64,000 nt of DNA from Myxococcales bacterium (GCA_013298625.1 JAAFIF010000040.1:1-64000), one strand, 5' to 3'; positions 16,721 to 25,442 are shown, counted from the first letter of the stretch. A program made the numbers and translations. The notes: generated from the sequence alone by a model not told the origin.

Positions 16721-17653
16721 GTGCAGCCAGGCGCCCTGTCCCGACCGAGCACCGACGAGTGGAGCGCGTTTCTCGCGGTCATCGAGCACCAGAGCTTCAC
16801 CCGCGCCGCCCGCGCGCTCGGCGTGCAGAAGGCGGCGGTGTCCAAGCGCGTCGCGTCGCTCGAAGCCCAGGTCGGCGTCGCGCTCTTCGCGCGCAGCACC
16901 CGCGCCGTGGTGGTGACCGACGCGGGCCGCGCCCTCGCCTCGCACGCCTCGCAGGCGATGGCCGCGCTCGATCGCGCGGTGGACGAGGCGCGCAGCAGCC
17001 ATCAGCGCCCGTCGGGGCGCGTGCGGGTCACGGCGCCGGTCGTGTTCGGCGACGAGCTGATCGCGCCGCTGGTCGCGCCCTTTCTCGCGAAGCACCCCGA
17101 GGTCGACGTCGAGCTGTTGCTGATCGATCGACGGGTGGACCTCGTGCGCGAGGGCGTAGACATCGCGGTTCGCGCGGCGCCGATGGACGACAGCGCGCTG
17201 GTCGTTCGCAAGCTCGGGCCCGCTGAAGCCGCGCTGGTCGCGAGCCCGAAGTACCTCTCTCGCGCGCCGGCGCCCCTGAAGGTCAGCGACCTCGCGGCGC
17301 ACTCGCTGTGCGTGTTCTCGCCGGTCGAGACGCGCTCGGCGCGGCTCTCGGTGCGGGGCCCGCGAGGGCTGGTCGTGATCGATCGCGCGCCGCGCCTCGT
17401 GTGCACCTCGCAGATCGCGCTTCGGCAGTGCCTGCTCGACGGCGCAGGCATCGGGCTGTTGCCCTGGTACCTGTGTCGCCAGTCGCTCGCGCGGGGAGCG
17501 CTGGTCGAGCTGCTGACGCAGCACCGCGCGCCGGCGGCGACGCTGCAGCTGCTGACGGCGACGAAGAAGCCCACGAGCGCGGTGCGAGCGTTCGTCGCGA
17601 TGTTGATCGAGGCATATCGCGACGAGCGACCCTGGGTCCGCGCGCGCGATTGA
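16721..17653 (+). CDS. LysR family transcriptional regulator
   Basis: 310 residues. The N-terminal winged helix-turn-helix (EWSAFLAVIEHQSFTRAARA, then VQKAAVSKRVASLEAQVG) is followed by a PBP2-type effector domain (GRVRVTAPVVFGDELIAP, LLLIDRRVDLVREGVDIAVR, GAGIGLLPWYLC). This type of regulator is often encoded divergently from pirin or small oxidoreductases. I chose GTG 16721 because the palindromic operator otherwise lies inside the coding sequence. An ATG at 16682 in the same frame would add 13 residues encoded by the operator. Confidence 0.88.
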   Translation: MQPGALSRPSTDEWSAFLAVIEHQSFTRAARALGVQKAAVSKRVASLEAQVGVALFARSTRAVVVTDAGRALASHASQAMAALDRAVDEARSSHQRPSGRVRVTAPVVFGDELIAPLVAPFLAKHPEVDVELLLIDRRVDLVREGVDIAVRAAPMDDSALVVRKLGPAEAALVASPKYLSRAPAPLKVSDLAAHSLCVFSPVETRSARLSVRGPRGLVVIDRAPRLVCTSQIALRQCLLDGAGIGLLPWYLCRQSLARGALVELLTQHRAPAATLQLLTATKKPTSAVRAFVAMLIEAYRDERPWVRARD

Positions 17654-17981
17654 GCGAAGGATCAGCGGCGGCGCGGTCAGTAGCCGGTTCCGTTGATCAT
17701 CGCGTAGCGATCGTCGAGGCCGCAGCGCGCGTTGTACTCGCGCGTGCACCCTGGATGCAGCCACGTCGCTTCGAGCGGCGAGAGGGGCTCAATGGTACTC
17801 GCTGCCGTCGAGCCGAGGTCGGGTCTGTCGCCACGCGGCGCCGGGACGCAGACGCCGACGCAAAGCCTGGACGCCCCGCGAAGCGCGGCGATTGCACGGA
17901 AACACAAGCGGCAGAATAAAATCAGAACATTCTCCATCCGCCGTCGCGAGCGTCGACGTACTCGGTGCATACTGCGTCGTC
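17654..17981. other. Intergenic region with a possible gene relic
   Basis: 328 bp between the LysR and SiaA-like genes. On the minus strand, 17677-17937 is open for 86 codons. It begins MENVLILFCRLCF and ends with a protein-like stretch (PLEATWLHPGCTREYNARC, then GLDDRYAMINGTGY). No start signal or family is evident, so it may be the tail of a decayed gene or a small unrecognised protein. Just before the SiaA-like start, the sequence becomes AT-richer (about 17920-17940), where a promoter would be expected. Confidence 0.4.
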
Positions 17982-20006
17982 GTGACAGCCACTCAGGCCA
18001 ACGCGCGCACCAGCGTGGCGATTCACAAGCGGTTCAGCGTACGGCTCGCGCTGTGGCTGCTCGTCTCTGCGCTCTTGCCGGCGGCGCTCATCGGCGCGCT
18101 GGCGTTTTCGATCGCCCACAAGACGCTGGAGATCGAGCTTCGCAATCGACTGCTCGCCGCGGTCGACACCAACGCCGAGCGCATCGACGCGTGGGCGCAG
18201 CGGCGACGCAACGCGCTGAGGGGCTTCGCCTCGACGGCAGAGCTTCGACAGAGCTTCGCGTCGGGGCCGAGCGGCGAGGTCGAAGCGCGGCGCGCGCAGC
18301 TCGCGCAGACGCTGCGGCTGCAAGCGGTGACGCTGGCGTTTCGCAACCTCGTGGCCGTCGACCCGCAAGGCGTCGTGGTGTCCTCGGCGCGCGAGACGCA
18401 GCTGCAAGGGCAGAGCTTGCGCGCATCGCAGCTGCGAGGAACGTACATCGCCGCGGTGTTCGACCGCGCGAGGATGCTCGGCGAGACCGAGTTCTCTGAG
18501 TTCTCGACGCAGAGCTCGATCCTCGCGCATCAGCGCAGCGCGAGCGCGTTTATCGCGGCGCCGGTGTTCGACGACGGGCGGGTCGTCGGCGTGATCGTGG
18601 GCGAGGTCGACGAGGCCGAGATCGCCCGCAACGCGCAGACCGTCCGCGGCGTCGGCTCGAGCGGAACCATCCGCGTCGTCGGCTACCTCGACGGCGTCCC
18701 GCGGATCGTCACCGACAGCGCGACGCAAACGCACGGCGTCTTCGAAGACGCCACGCCCGTCCGCGCCGAGTCGATCGAAGCCCTCGCCTTGCGCGGCGCC
18801 CGCGGCGACGGCCGACGCGCGGTCGATCAGCAACAGAGCGTGTACGCCGTGTGGAGGTATGTTCCGTCGGTGCGCTGGGGCGTCGTGACGCACGTGTCCG
18901 AGGCGCAGGCGTTCTCGGCGTCGAGGCAGCTCCGCGCGATGGCCGTCGCCTCGTGTGGGGTCGCGGCGCTGCTCGCGATGGTCGTCGCGATCTGGGTGGC
19001 CCTGCGCGTCGCGAGGCCCGTCGCCGCGCTCACCAAAGCGTCCTCGTCGGTCATGGACGGCGCGCTCGACGCGCGCGTGAGCGTCGTCGGCGACGACGAG
19101 ATCGCGCAGCTCGGCAACGTGTTCAACGAGATGCTCTCGAAGATCCAAGGGCACACCGAAGGGCTCGAAGCGCTCGTCGCCCAGCGCACGCGAGAGCTCA
19201 CCGAGCGCGGCGCGCGCATCCAAGAGAGCATCGACCTGGCGCGCAAGATCGAGAGCTCGATGCTCCCGTCCGAGAGCGAGTGCCCCGCGCTCGTGCGCAA
19301 GTCCGTGCTCGTGTGGCGACCGCTCGATCAAGTGGGCGGAGACCTCGCCTTCATCGAGCCGACGCCGAACGGAGGCTTCATCGCCGCGATGATCGACTGC
19401 ACCGGGCACGGGATCGCCGCTGCGATGACGGCGATGTTCGCCTCGGCGATGTGCTCGCACGCGATCGCCAGCCACCAGAGCCGCGGCCCCGCAGAGGTGC
19501 TCCGCGAGCTCGACCGCAAGCTCGAGCAGGTCTTCGAGCGCGCGCGCGGAGAGGGCATCGCGCTCGGCATGGACGTCGCGCTGCTGCACGCCGCGCCCGG
19601 ACAGCCGCTGCGCTTCGCGGGCGCCGGCATCGCGCTCGTCTACCGAACGGTCGACGGCGCGTGCGAGACCATCGCGGGGCGGCGCATCGGCTTGGGCTAC
19701 GCAGGCCGTCGCAAGGCCGTGCCGTTCGTCGAGCACACGCTCGATCCGATGACGATCGACTCGATCTTGCTGTGCTCGGACGGGATCCTCGACGAGCCTG
19801 TGGGAGAGCACGGCGAAGGGCTCGGCAGCGATCGGTTGCTCGAGATGTTGCGCGAGCGAGCGTCGAAGGACATCGACGTGGCGGTGCGCGAAATCGACGC
19901 CAACGTGGTGCGCGCGCGCGGCGCGAGGCGGCAGCGCGACGACGTGACGGTGCTCGGGCTCTCGCTCGCGCACGAGCAGTTTGGACAACAGCGAGGCGTA
20001 GCGTGA
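17982..20006 (+). CDS. siaA: SiaA-like membrane PP2C/SpoIIE phosphatase with HAMP domain
   Basis: 674 residues. TM1 is near residues 19-40 (LALWLLVSALLPAALIGALA). A periplasmic sensor region of about 270 residues follows, then TM2 near 317-340 and a HAMP domain (VARPVAALTKASSSVMDG). A short coiled coil (LEALVAQRTRELTERG) leads into a SpoIIE/PP2C domain with DQVGGDLAF, MIDCTGHGIAAAMTAMF, ILLCSDGILD and RQRDDVTVLGL (metal-binding Asp residues present). This matches Pseudomonas SiaA, which dephosphorylates SiaC. SiaB- and SiaC-like genes follow 4.4 kb downstream. It overlaps the UrtA-like gene by 4 bp (GTGA), suggesting one functional unit. Confidence 0.85.
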   Translation: MTATQANARTSVAIHKRFSVRLALWLLVSALLPAALIGALAFSIAHKTLEIELRNRLLAAVDTNAERIDAWAQRRRNALRGFASTAELRQSFASGPSGEVEARRAQLAQTLRLQAVTLAFRNLVAVDPQGVVVSSARETQLQGQSLRASQLRGTYIAAVFDRARMLGETEFSEFSTQSSILAHQRSASAFIAAPVFDDGRVVGVIVGEVDEAEIARNAQTVRGVGSSGTIRVVGYLDGVPRIVTDSATQTHGVFEDATPVRAESIEALALRGARGDGRRAVDQQQSVYAVWRYVPSVRWGVVTHVSEAQAFSASRQLRAMAVASCGVAALLAMVVAIWVALRVARPVAALTKASSSVMDGALDARVSVVGDDEIAQLGNVFNEMLSKIQGHTEGLEALVAQRTRELTERGARIQESIDLARKIESSMLPSESECPALVRKSVLVWRPLDQVGGDLAFIEPTPNGGFIAAMIDCTGHGIAAAMTAMFASAMCSHAIASHQSRGPAEVLRELDRKLEQVFERARGEGIALGMDVALLHAAPGQPLRFAGAGIALVYRTVDGACETIAGRRIGLGYAGRRKAVPFVEHTLDPMTIDSILLCSDGILDEPVGEHGEGLGSDRLLEMLRERASKDIDVAVREIDANVVRARGARRQRDDVTVLGLSLAHEQFGQQRGVA

Positions 20007-21271
20007 CGACGCACCAGACTCGACGCGCGTGGCTGAAGGCCGGCGCAGCAGCGGCGGTGGTCGGGACGACGGCGACGGCCGTGGCGCGCGCCATGAAGCG
20101 GCAGCCGATCCGCGTCGGCGTGCTGCACTCGATGACCGGAACGATGAGCGCGAGCGAGCGCCCTGTGATCGACGCGACGGTGATGGCCATCGACGAGATC
20201 AACGCCGCGGGCGGAGTGCTCGGTCGAACTGTCGAGCCCGTGGTGATCGACGGCGGCTCGAGCCCCGCTCGCTTCGCGCGCGAGGCAGAGGCGCTCTGTC
20301 GTCGCGGCGACATCGCGACGGTGTTCGGCTGCTGGACCTCGGCGAGCCGCAAGAGCGTGGTGCCGGTGTTCGAGCGGCTGCAGCACTTGCTGGTGTACCC
20401 AGTGCAGTACGAGGGGCTCGAGCAGAGCGCCAACGTGATCTACACGGGCGCGGCGCCGAACCAGCAGATTACGCCGGCCGTGGCGTGGGCGTTCGAGAAC
20501 ATCGGGCGCAGCTTCTTTCTGGTGGGCTCGGACTATGTGTTTCCGCGCACGGCCAACGCGATCATCAAGGATCAGCTTCGGGCGATCGGGGCGACGCTGG
20601 TGGGCGAGCGGTATTTCGCGCTGGGATCGCGGGACGTTCAGTCGGTGGTGCGCGAGATCGCCGACGCGCGCCCGGCGGTGATCTTGAACACGATCAACGG
20701 CGACACGAACAACGCGTTCTTTCGCGCGCTGCGCGCCGCGGGCGTGACGCCGTCGCGCTCGCCGACGCTGTCGTTTAGCATCGCGGAGCCCGAGCTTCAG
20801 TCCCTGCAAGGCGAGCAGGTCGACGGTGACTTCGCCGCGTGGAACTACTTTCAGTCCCTCACGCTCGCGAAGAACCGCCAGTGGATTCAGCGATTTCGCG
20901 CGCGGCACGGCGCGACGCGGACGCTCTCGGACCCGATGGAGGCGGCGTACTTCGGCGTCCACCTCTGGGCGCTCGCCGTGCGGGACGCGGGCACCGTCAC
21001 GCCCGCTGCGATTCGTCGCTCGATGCTCTCGCAGAGCTACGACGCGCCCGAAGGCGTGGTCTCGGTCGACGCGGACACGGGGCACTGCTGGAAGAGCGTT
21101 CGCATCGGCCGCGCGCGGCGCGACGGTCAGTTCGACGTCGTGTGGGACAGCGGCAACGCGACCCGCCCCGAGCCGTATCCGCTCTATCGTTCGCACGCCG
21201 AGTGGGAGCGGTTTCTGCGCGAGCTCTACAACGGCTGGGGCGGCAGCTGGTCAGCCCCGATTGCCACCTGA
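20003..21271 (+). CDS. UrtA-like ABC transporter substrate-binding protein (orphan)
   Basis: 422 residues. A Tat signal (TRRAWLKAGAAAAVVG) is followed by a type I periplasmic binding fold of the urea/amide class: GVLHSMTGTMSASE, IDEINAAGGVLGR, VFGCWTSASRKSVVPVFE, LLVYPVQYEGLEQS, VGSDYVFPRTAN, NTINGDTNNAFF. This is close to UrtA in every conserved block. No permease or ATPase gene is nearby. Instead it is translationally coupled to the SiaA-like phosphatase, so it more likely presents a small ligand (urea or short amides by homology) to that protein's periplasmic domain. It overlaps the tail of the convergent kinase-receiver gene by 21 bp. Confidence 0.88.
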   Translation: MTTHQTRRAWLKAGAAAAVVGTTATAVARAMKRQPIRVGVLHSMTGTMSASERPVIDATVMAIDEINAAGGVLGRTVEPVVIDGGSSPARFAREAEALCRRGDIATVFGCWTSASRKSVVPVFERLQHLLVYPVQYEGLEQSANVIYTGAAPNQQITPAVAWAFENIGRSFFLVGSDYVFPRTANAIIKDQLRAIGATLVGERYFALGSRDVQSVVREIADARPAVILNTINGDTNNAFFRALRAAGVTPSRSPTLSFSIAEPELQSLQGEQVDGDFAAWNYFQSLTLAKNRQWIQRFRARHGATRTLSDPMEAAYFGVHLWALAVRDAGTVTPAAIRRSMLSQSYDAPEGVVSVDADTGHCWKSVRIGRARRDGQFDVVWDSGNATRPEPYPLYRSHAEWERFLRELYNGWGGSWSAPIAT

Positions 21272-22633
21272 GATCGTCGGCAGCTCTGCGGGCAGAACCC
21301 AGCCTTTTTTCAGTCCGATCGCGCGCAGCTCCGCGACCAACTTCTGAAACGTCAGCGGCTTCTGCAGCACCTGCTCGACCCCGAGCGCCTGAAACTTTCG
21401 CACGGCTTCGGGCACCGGTCGCGCGGTCCACGCGAGGGCGCGCATCTGCGCTCCGCGCTTGCGCTCTCGCAGCAGGGCCAGCGTGTCGGTCCCGTCGAGC
21501 CCGGGCATGTGCAGGTCGAGCACGACGAGGTCCGGCGCGAACTGCCATCGCTCGAGCGCTTCGTCGCCGGAGTTCGCGACGTCCACCAGGATGTCGACGC
21601 CTCGAAACGCGGTCTCGACTGCGCGCGTCGCGAGCCGCACCAGCATGGGGTCGTCGTCGATGATCAACGCGCGCAGCCCGACCGGCGCCGTCGACGTGTG
21701 ATCCGAGCTCGCGGCGCGGTTGCGCTCGAACGCCGGGATGACCGACTCGATCGCGTGCGCGAAGGCCAGCGCCGTCGTGTATCGCTCGCTCGGTGATTTC
21801 TCGAGCGCTCGGCGGACGATCGCGTCGAGGGGCGCGAGCGCGGGCTCGACGGACGAAGGCTTCGGGGGCTCATCGTTGACGTGCGCCATCATCATTCGCA
21901 GGACGTTGGGCGCTTGAAACGGGAGCCTGCCGGTGAGCGCCTCGAACATCGTGCACCCGAGCGCGTAGACGTCGGTGGCGGGGACGATCACGTGCTCGGG
22001 GACCGCTTGCTCGGGCGCCATGTATCCAGGCGTCCCTGCGATGTCGACGTCGTCGCCGTGAAACGACCCCGAGAGCGTGGCGATGCCGAAGTCCACGAGC
22101 ACTGGGCGGCCGGTGCCCTCTTCGATGACGATGTTGCTGGGCTTGACGTCGCAGTGAACGATGCCCGTGGCGTGCACGGCGCTCAGCCCGACGGCGATGT
22201 CCCGCGCCAACGTGAGCGCGCGCAGCGTAGGCAGCGGCCGCTTGGGCTCTGGCGACAACAGCGACGCGAGGCTCGCGCCGTTGACGAACTCCATCGCGAA
22301 GAACGGCCGCCCGTCGTGCAAGCCAAACGAGTACAGGTCCGCGACGTGAGGGCTGCGCACGGCGGCGATCGCCGAGGCCTCTCTGCGAAATTGCTGCAGC
22401 TTGAACGCGGTCAGCGGCGTCGACTGCGCGTGCTGAAACTTCACTGCGGCGCGGCGGTTGAGGGTGACGTCGAGCGCGGAGTAGACCGCGCCCATTCCTC
22501 CGGCGCCGAGCTGCGGGCCGAGTCGGTAGCGCGAGTCGACGAGCGGCTCGGTCCCGCTGCGATCCTGCCCGCAGAGCTCGCACACGCCGTCCTCGCGCGA
22601 GACGAAGAACTCGCACGCGTCGCACCACTTCAA
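21251..22633 (-). CDS. Ser/Thr protein kinase fused to a response-regulator receiver
   Basis: 460 residues. Residues 4-21 form a small zinc ribbon (CDAC...CELC). Residues about 38-300 are a Hanks-type kinase: LGAGGMGAVYSALD, HCDVKPSNIVI (His-Cys-Asp in place of HRD), LVDFGIATL, GTPGYMAPEQ. Residues about 325-446 are a CheY-type receiver: IIDDDPMLVRLA, phospho-acceptor Asp in VVLDLHMPG (about 372), switch Thr in AWTAR, and Lys in LQKPLT. A TTG at 22633 overlaps the histidine-kinase stop (TTGA), and the zinc ribbon starts directly after it. The receiver is the natural target of that kinase, so His-Asp input probably controls Ser/Thr phosphorylation. Confidence 0.85.
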   Translation of the reverse strand: MKWCDACEFFVSREDGVCELCGQDRSGTEPLVDSRYRLGPQLGAGGMGAVYSALDVTLNRRAAVKFQHAQSTPLTAFKLQQFRREASAIAAVRSPHVADLYSFGLHDGRPFFAMEFVNGASLASLLSPEPKRPLPTLRALTLARDIAVGLSAVHATGIVHCDVKPSNIVIEEGTGRPVLVDFGIATLSGSFHGDDVDIAGTPGYMAPEQAVPEHVIVPATDVYALGCTMFEALTGRLPFQAPNVLRMMMAHVNDEPPKPSSVEPALAPLDAIVRRALEKSPSERYTTALAFAHAIESVIPAFERNRAASSDHTSTAPVGLRALIIDDDPMLVRLATRAVETAFRGVDILVDVANSGDEALERWQFAPDLVVLDLHMPGLDGTDTLALLRERKRGAQMRALAWTARPVPEAVRKFQALGVEQVLQKPLTFQKLVAELRAIGLKKGWVLPAELPTISGGNRG

Positions 22634-24390
22634 GGGAGCACCGTCGCCTCTGCGCTCGGCCTCGGCAGCGAGATGGAGAACACCGAGCCCTGTCCGACGA
22701 CAGAGCTGACGTGCACGCTGCCGTTCATTCGTTCGACCACGCGGCGAACGATCATGAGGCCGAGCCCGTGCCCTCCGGCGTCCTTCGAGAGCCGCACGAA
22801 CGGTTGAAACAGCCTGGCGCGGTCGGCCTCGCTCAGCCCGCGGCCGTTGTCGCTCACGCTGATCACCACGCGCGGACCTTCTTCGCTCGCGGTGATCGAC
22901 ACGCTGGGCGGCGCGCCGCCGTAGCGAACGGCGTTGCTCACCAGGTTGACGACGGCGGCTTCGATCCACGCGGCGTGCCCGAGCGCGACGCACTCGCGAC
23001 CGTCGGTGCGCACCGACGCGCCGCGCTCGGCGGCGAGCACCTCGACGCGTTTGAGCGCTTGCTCGAACACCGACGCCACGCGCACGGGCTCCATGGGGAC
23101 AGCCCCTCGCCGCGCCTTGGCCAGCAGCAAGAGGGCGTCGATGATCTCGACCATCTTCTCGCTGGACCACACGATGTCCTTCACCGTCGAGCCGACGAGC
23201 TGCGCGTCCGAGCAAAACGGCTCTTCGCCCAGCATCGACGCGAAGCCGATGATCGCGGCGAGCGGGCTCTTCAAATCGTGCGCGACGCGGCCAGAGAACT
23301 CGGCGAGGTCGGCGTTTGCCTCTTCGAGCGCGAGGTTCGTCGTGCGCAGCTCGCGCTGGTACGAGTCGCTGATCTTCTCGATCTTCACGAGCCGCCGCGC
23401 GAGGCGCGTGTACCGGCTGGCCAGACCGCGGACCGCCTCGGGGCTCGCGGCGCCGCTGCGGCCGATGCTCTCGACCCACGCGAGCTCTGCCTCTTCGTCG
23501 CCGAGCTCTGGCAGCGGCAGCGACGCGCTCGGCGCAGCGGGGACAGGCCTGGTGATGGCGAGGGCCAGCGCGGCGAACGGCTGCGTCGACGGGGACTCGC
23601 GCAGCGTCGCGGGCAGCTGCGCGACCGAGAGCGCGCTCAGCGCCTCGACGCCCGCGCGGCTCTTGCACGGGCCGCTCACGCACAGCCGCTCGGCGGCGCT
23701 TCGGTTGAGCGCGAAGAGCGCTTGTTGCGGCGCGAGCGCGAGCTCGCAGTCGGCCAGGGGGAGGACCGAGCGACCGACGACGAGCGCGCCGTTGCATGCG
23801 CCGACGCACCGCGCGACGAGCTCGCTGCGCTGCAGGTCGATCACCGCGCACCACAGGGCGGCGTCTTCGCATCCGTGCGCCGATCGGAGCCGCGACCACT
23901 GCTCGCACAGCGCGTCGAGCGGCGCGCCGTCTTGGCTTCGCGCGGGGTCGAAGAAGAACGTCCGCCACTCGGCGAGCAGGAGCGCTGCGTTGACGCCGTC
24001 GAGCGAGCTCTGCGCGAGCGAGAGCAGCGCGCGCGCGCCGTCGATGACGCGAAAGTCTGCGACGGCGTTGAAGCCAGCCTCGCCGGGCTCGTTGGCGGCG
24101 CAGGCTTCGACGGGGCCGTGAAGCGCGTCGGGCGTCCCGCTCGCGACGAGGCGAATGGACGAGGCGAGCTGCGCGCGGCGCTCGGACTGCAGCGCTTCGA
24201 GCGCCGCTCGAAGCGTTCGCGTGTCGCGGTCTTGCTGGGCGAGCAGCGACTGGACGGCGTTGGCTTTGCCCTCGGCGACCGACGCGAGCTCGGCGAGCCG
24301 CACGATCGCGGACCGCAGCGTCGGCTGCTGCGCGAGCGTCGGATCGTCGAGTAGCTCAGCGATGACGCGGGTGTGCTCGTCGAGCGCCAT
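22630..24390 (-). CDS. Cytoplasmic sensor histidine kinase
   Basis: 586 residues with no membrane segment. The N-terminal ~330 residues are a helical/GAF-like sensor (LEALQSERRAQL coiled coil, then RVIDGARALLSLAQSSLDGV and a Cys-containing stretch). A coiled linker leads to HisKA (RVAHDLKSPLAAIIGF, phospho-His near 370) and HATPase_c (NLVSNAVRYG, VSDNGRGLSE, GGHGLGLMIV). It has no receiver of its own but overlaps by 4 bp a kinase-receiver fusion gene, its likely partner. It is divergent from the SiaB-like gene with 55 bp between the starts. Confidence 0.88.
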   Translation of the reverse strand: MALDEHTRVIAELLDDPTLAQQPTLRSAIVRLAELASVAEGKANAVQSLLAQQDRDTRTLRAALEALQSERRAQLASSIRLVASGTPDALHGPVEACAANEPGEAGFNAVADFRVIDGARALLSLAQSSLDGVNAALLLAEWRTFFFDPARSQDGAPLDALCEQWSRLRSAHGCEDAALWCAVIDLQRSELVARCVGACNGALVVGRSVLPLADCELALAPQQALFALNRSAAERLCVSGPCKSRAGVEALSALSVAQLPATLRESPSTQPFAALALAITRPVPAAPSASLPLPELGDEEAELAWVESIGRSGAASPEAVRGLASRYTRLARRLVKIEKISDSYQRELRTTNLALEEANADLAEFSGRVAHDLKSPLAAIIGFASMLGEEPFCSDAQLVGSTVKDIVWSSEKMVEIIDALLLLAKARRGAVPMEPVRVASVFEQALKRVEVLAAERGASVRTDGRECVALGHAAWIEAAVVNLVSNAVRYGGAPPSVSITASEEGPRVVISVSDNGRGLSEADRARLFQPFVRLSKDAGGHGLGLMIVRRVVERMNGSVHVSSVVGQGSVFSISLPRPSAEATVLP

Positions 24391-24429
24391 GATCCACCGC
24401 TGCTATAGCCGAGGTCGCGCTCAGCGCGC

Positions 24430-24435
24430 TACGAT
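24430..24435 (+). promoter_or_regulatory. -10-like hexamer TACGAT before the siaB-like gene
   Basis: TACGAT ends 10 nt before the ATG at 24446. On the opposite strand a near-match (TATAGC, 24402-24407) ends 11 nt before the histidine-kinase start at 24390. The 55-bp gap therefore probably holds back-to-back promoters. Confidence 0.45.
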
Positions 24436-24445
24436 CGCGGAGCAA

Positions 24446-25009
24446 ATGTTAGCGTCATTGTCGGTCGCAACGCTCATCGAGCTCGGCGAGCAGCTCAACA
24501 ACGCCAACGTCCAGCTCTGCTTCAACGGCCCCTTCACCTCAGGGATCATTCAGCATTTCGGCGCTGCGCTGCGCGCGTACTTGCAGCACGAGCAGTCGGA
24601 CGAGACCGAGGTCACCGGCGTGTTCTCGGTGTACATCGAGATGGCGCAGAACATTCAGCGCTACGTCGCGCGGCACAGCGAGGGGCTCGCGGCGAAGGGC
24701 GTCGGGTCGTCGAACGGGATCATCGTGATCGGCCGCTCGGGCGCGCACACGTCGCTGATCGCGGGCAATTGGCTGCTGTCCGAGAGCGTCGGGCCGCTGA
24801 AGAGCAGGCTCGACGAGATTCGTGCGCTGGACGGGGCGGGGCTCAAAGCGATGTACAAGAAGCAGATGCGCAGCGCGCCCGTGGCGGAGGGAGAGGGCGC
24901 GGGGCTCGGATTGCTCACGATCGCGCGCCACGCGGCGTCGCCCATCACGTACGAGCTTCAGCAGCGCCCGACGGGGCTGACGTTCTTCTCCCTGTTGGCT
25001 GAGGTTTGA
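24446..25009 (+). CDS. siaB: SiaB-like protein kinase (DUF6272)
   Basis: 187 residues. The protein has the compact GHKL-type kinase fold of the SiaB family: opening FNGPFTSGIIQHFG, an N-box-like IEMAQNIQRY, and a glycine-rich GAGLGLLTIARHA near the C-terminus. In Pseudomonas, SiaB phosphorylates a Thr of SiaC and is opposed by SiaA. Here the SiaC-like gene begins 3 bp after the stop and a SiaA-like gene is in the same locus. The ATG is preceded by GGAG and a -10-like element. Confidence 0.85.
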   Translation: MLASLSVATLIELGEQLNNANVQLCFNGPFTSGIIQHFGAALRAYLQHEQSDETEVTGVFSVYIEMAQNIQRYVARHSEGLAAKGVGSSNGIIVIGRSGAHTSLIAGNWLLSESVGPLKSRLDEIRALDGAGLKAMYKKQMRSAPVAEGEGAGLGLLTIARHAASPITYELQQRPTGLTFFSLLAEV

Positions 25010-25012
25010 ATC

Positions 25013-25387
25013 GTGACGAGCATTTCTGACATCGCTGGGACCGAGACGACGCCGTCGGTGTCGTTCGACGCGCAGGCCAACACGCTGACGCTGAAGGGCG
25101 AGTCGTACCCCGAGAACGCGTTTCAGTTCTTTCGTCCGATCATCGAGTGGACCCGCGCGCACTGCGCGAGCGACGGCCTCACGCTGGACCTGCAGATCGT
25201 CTACATGAACACCAGCAGCGTCCGGTGCGTGATGGACCTGCTCGACGTGCTCGAAGACGCGCACGGCCACGGCAAACCCGTCACCGTCGTGTGGCGCTAC
25301 CGCAGCACCGACAGCAGGGCGCGCAAGATGGGCGAAGAGTTCATCGAAGACCTGACGCTGCCGAGCCAGATCGTCGCGCTCAGCTGA
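25013..25387 (+). CDS. siaC: SiaC-like regulatory phosphoprotein (DUF1987)
   Basis: 124 residues. Conserved DUF1987 blocks are present: SYPENAFQFFRPIIEW, LDLQIVYMNTSSVRCVMDLL and VVWRYRSTDSRARKMGEEF. Thr67 in the NTSS motif corresponds to the Thr that SiaB phosphorylates and SiaA dephosphorylates. In Pseudomonas, unphosphorylated SiaC activates the diguanylate cyclase SiaD. No GGDEF gene is found in this locus, so the output partner here is unknown. It is co-transcribed with the siaB-like gene (3-bp gap, GTG start). Confidence 0.9.
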   Translation: MTSISDIAGTETTPSVSFDAQANTLTLKGESYPENAFQFFRPIIEWTRAHCASDGLTLDLQIVYMNTSSVRCVMDLLDVLEDAHGHGKPVTVVWRYRSTDSRARKMGEEFIEDLTLPSQIVALS

Positions 25388-25442
25388 GCGCTGCTTCGCC
25401 GCTCGGGGTGGGCGTTGCGCGGTCGCGCACGATCGGCGCACC

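Noticed and set aside
17922-19988. Long minus-strand frame opposite the SiaA-like gene
   Set aside because: Composition is typical of antisense shadows in high-GC DNA and it has no recognisable motif.
20003-21271. Urea uptake system
   Set aside because: No permease or ATPase genes are nearby; only the binding protein is present.
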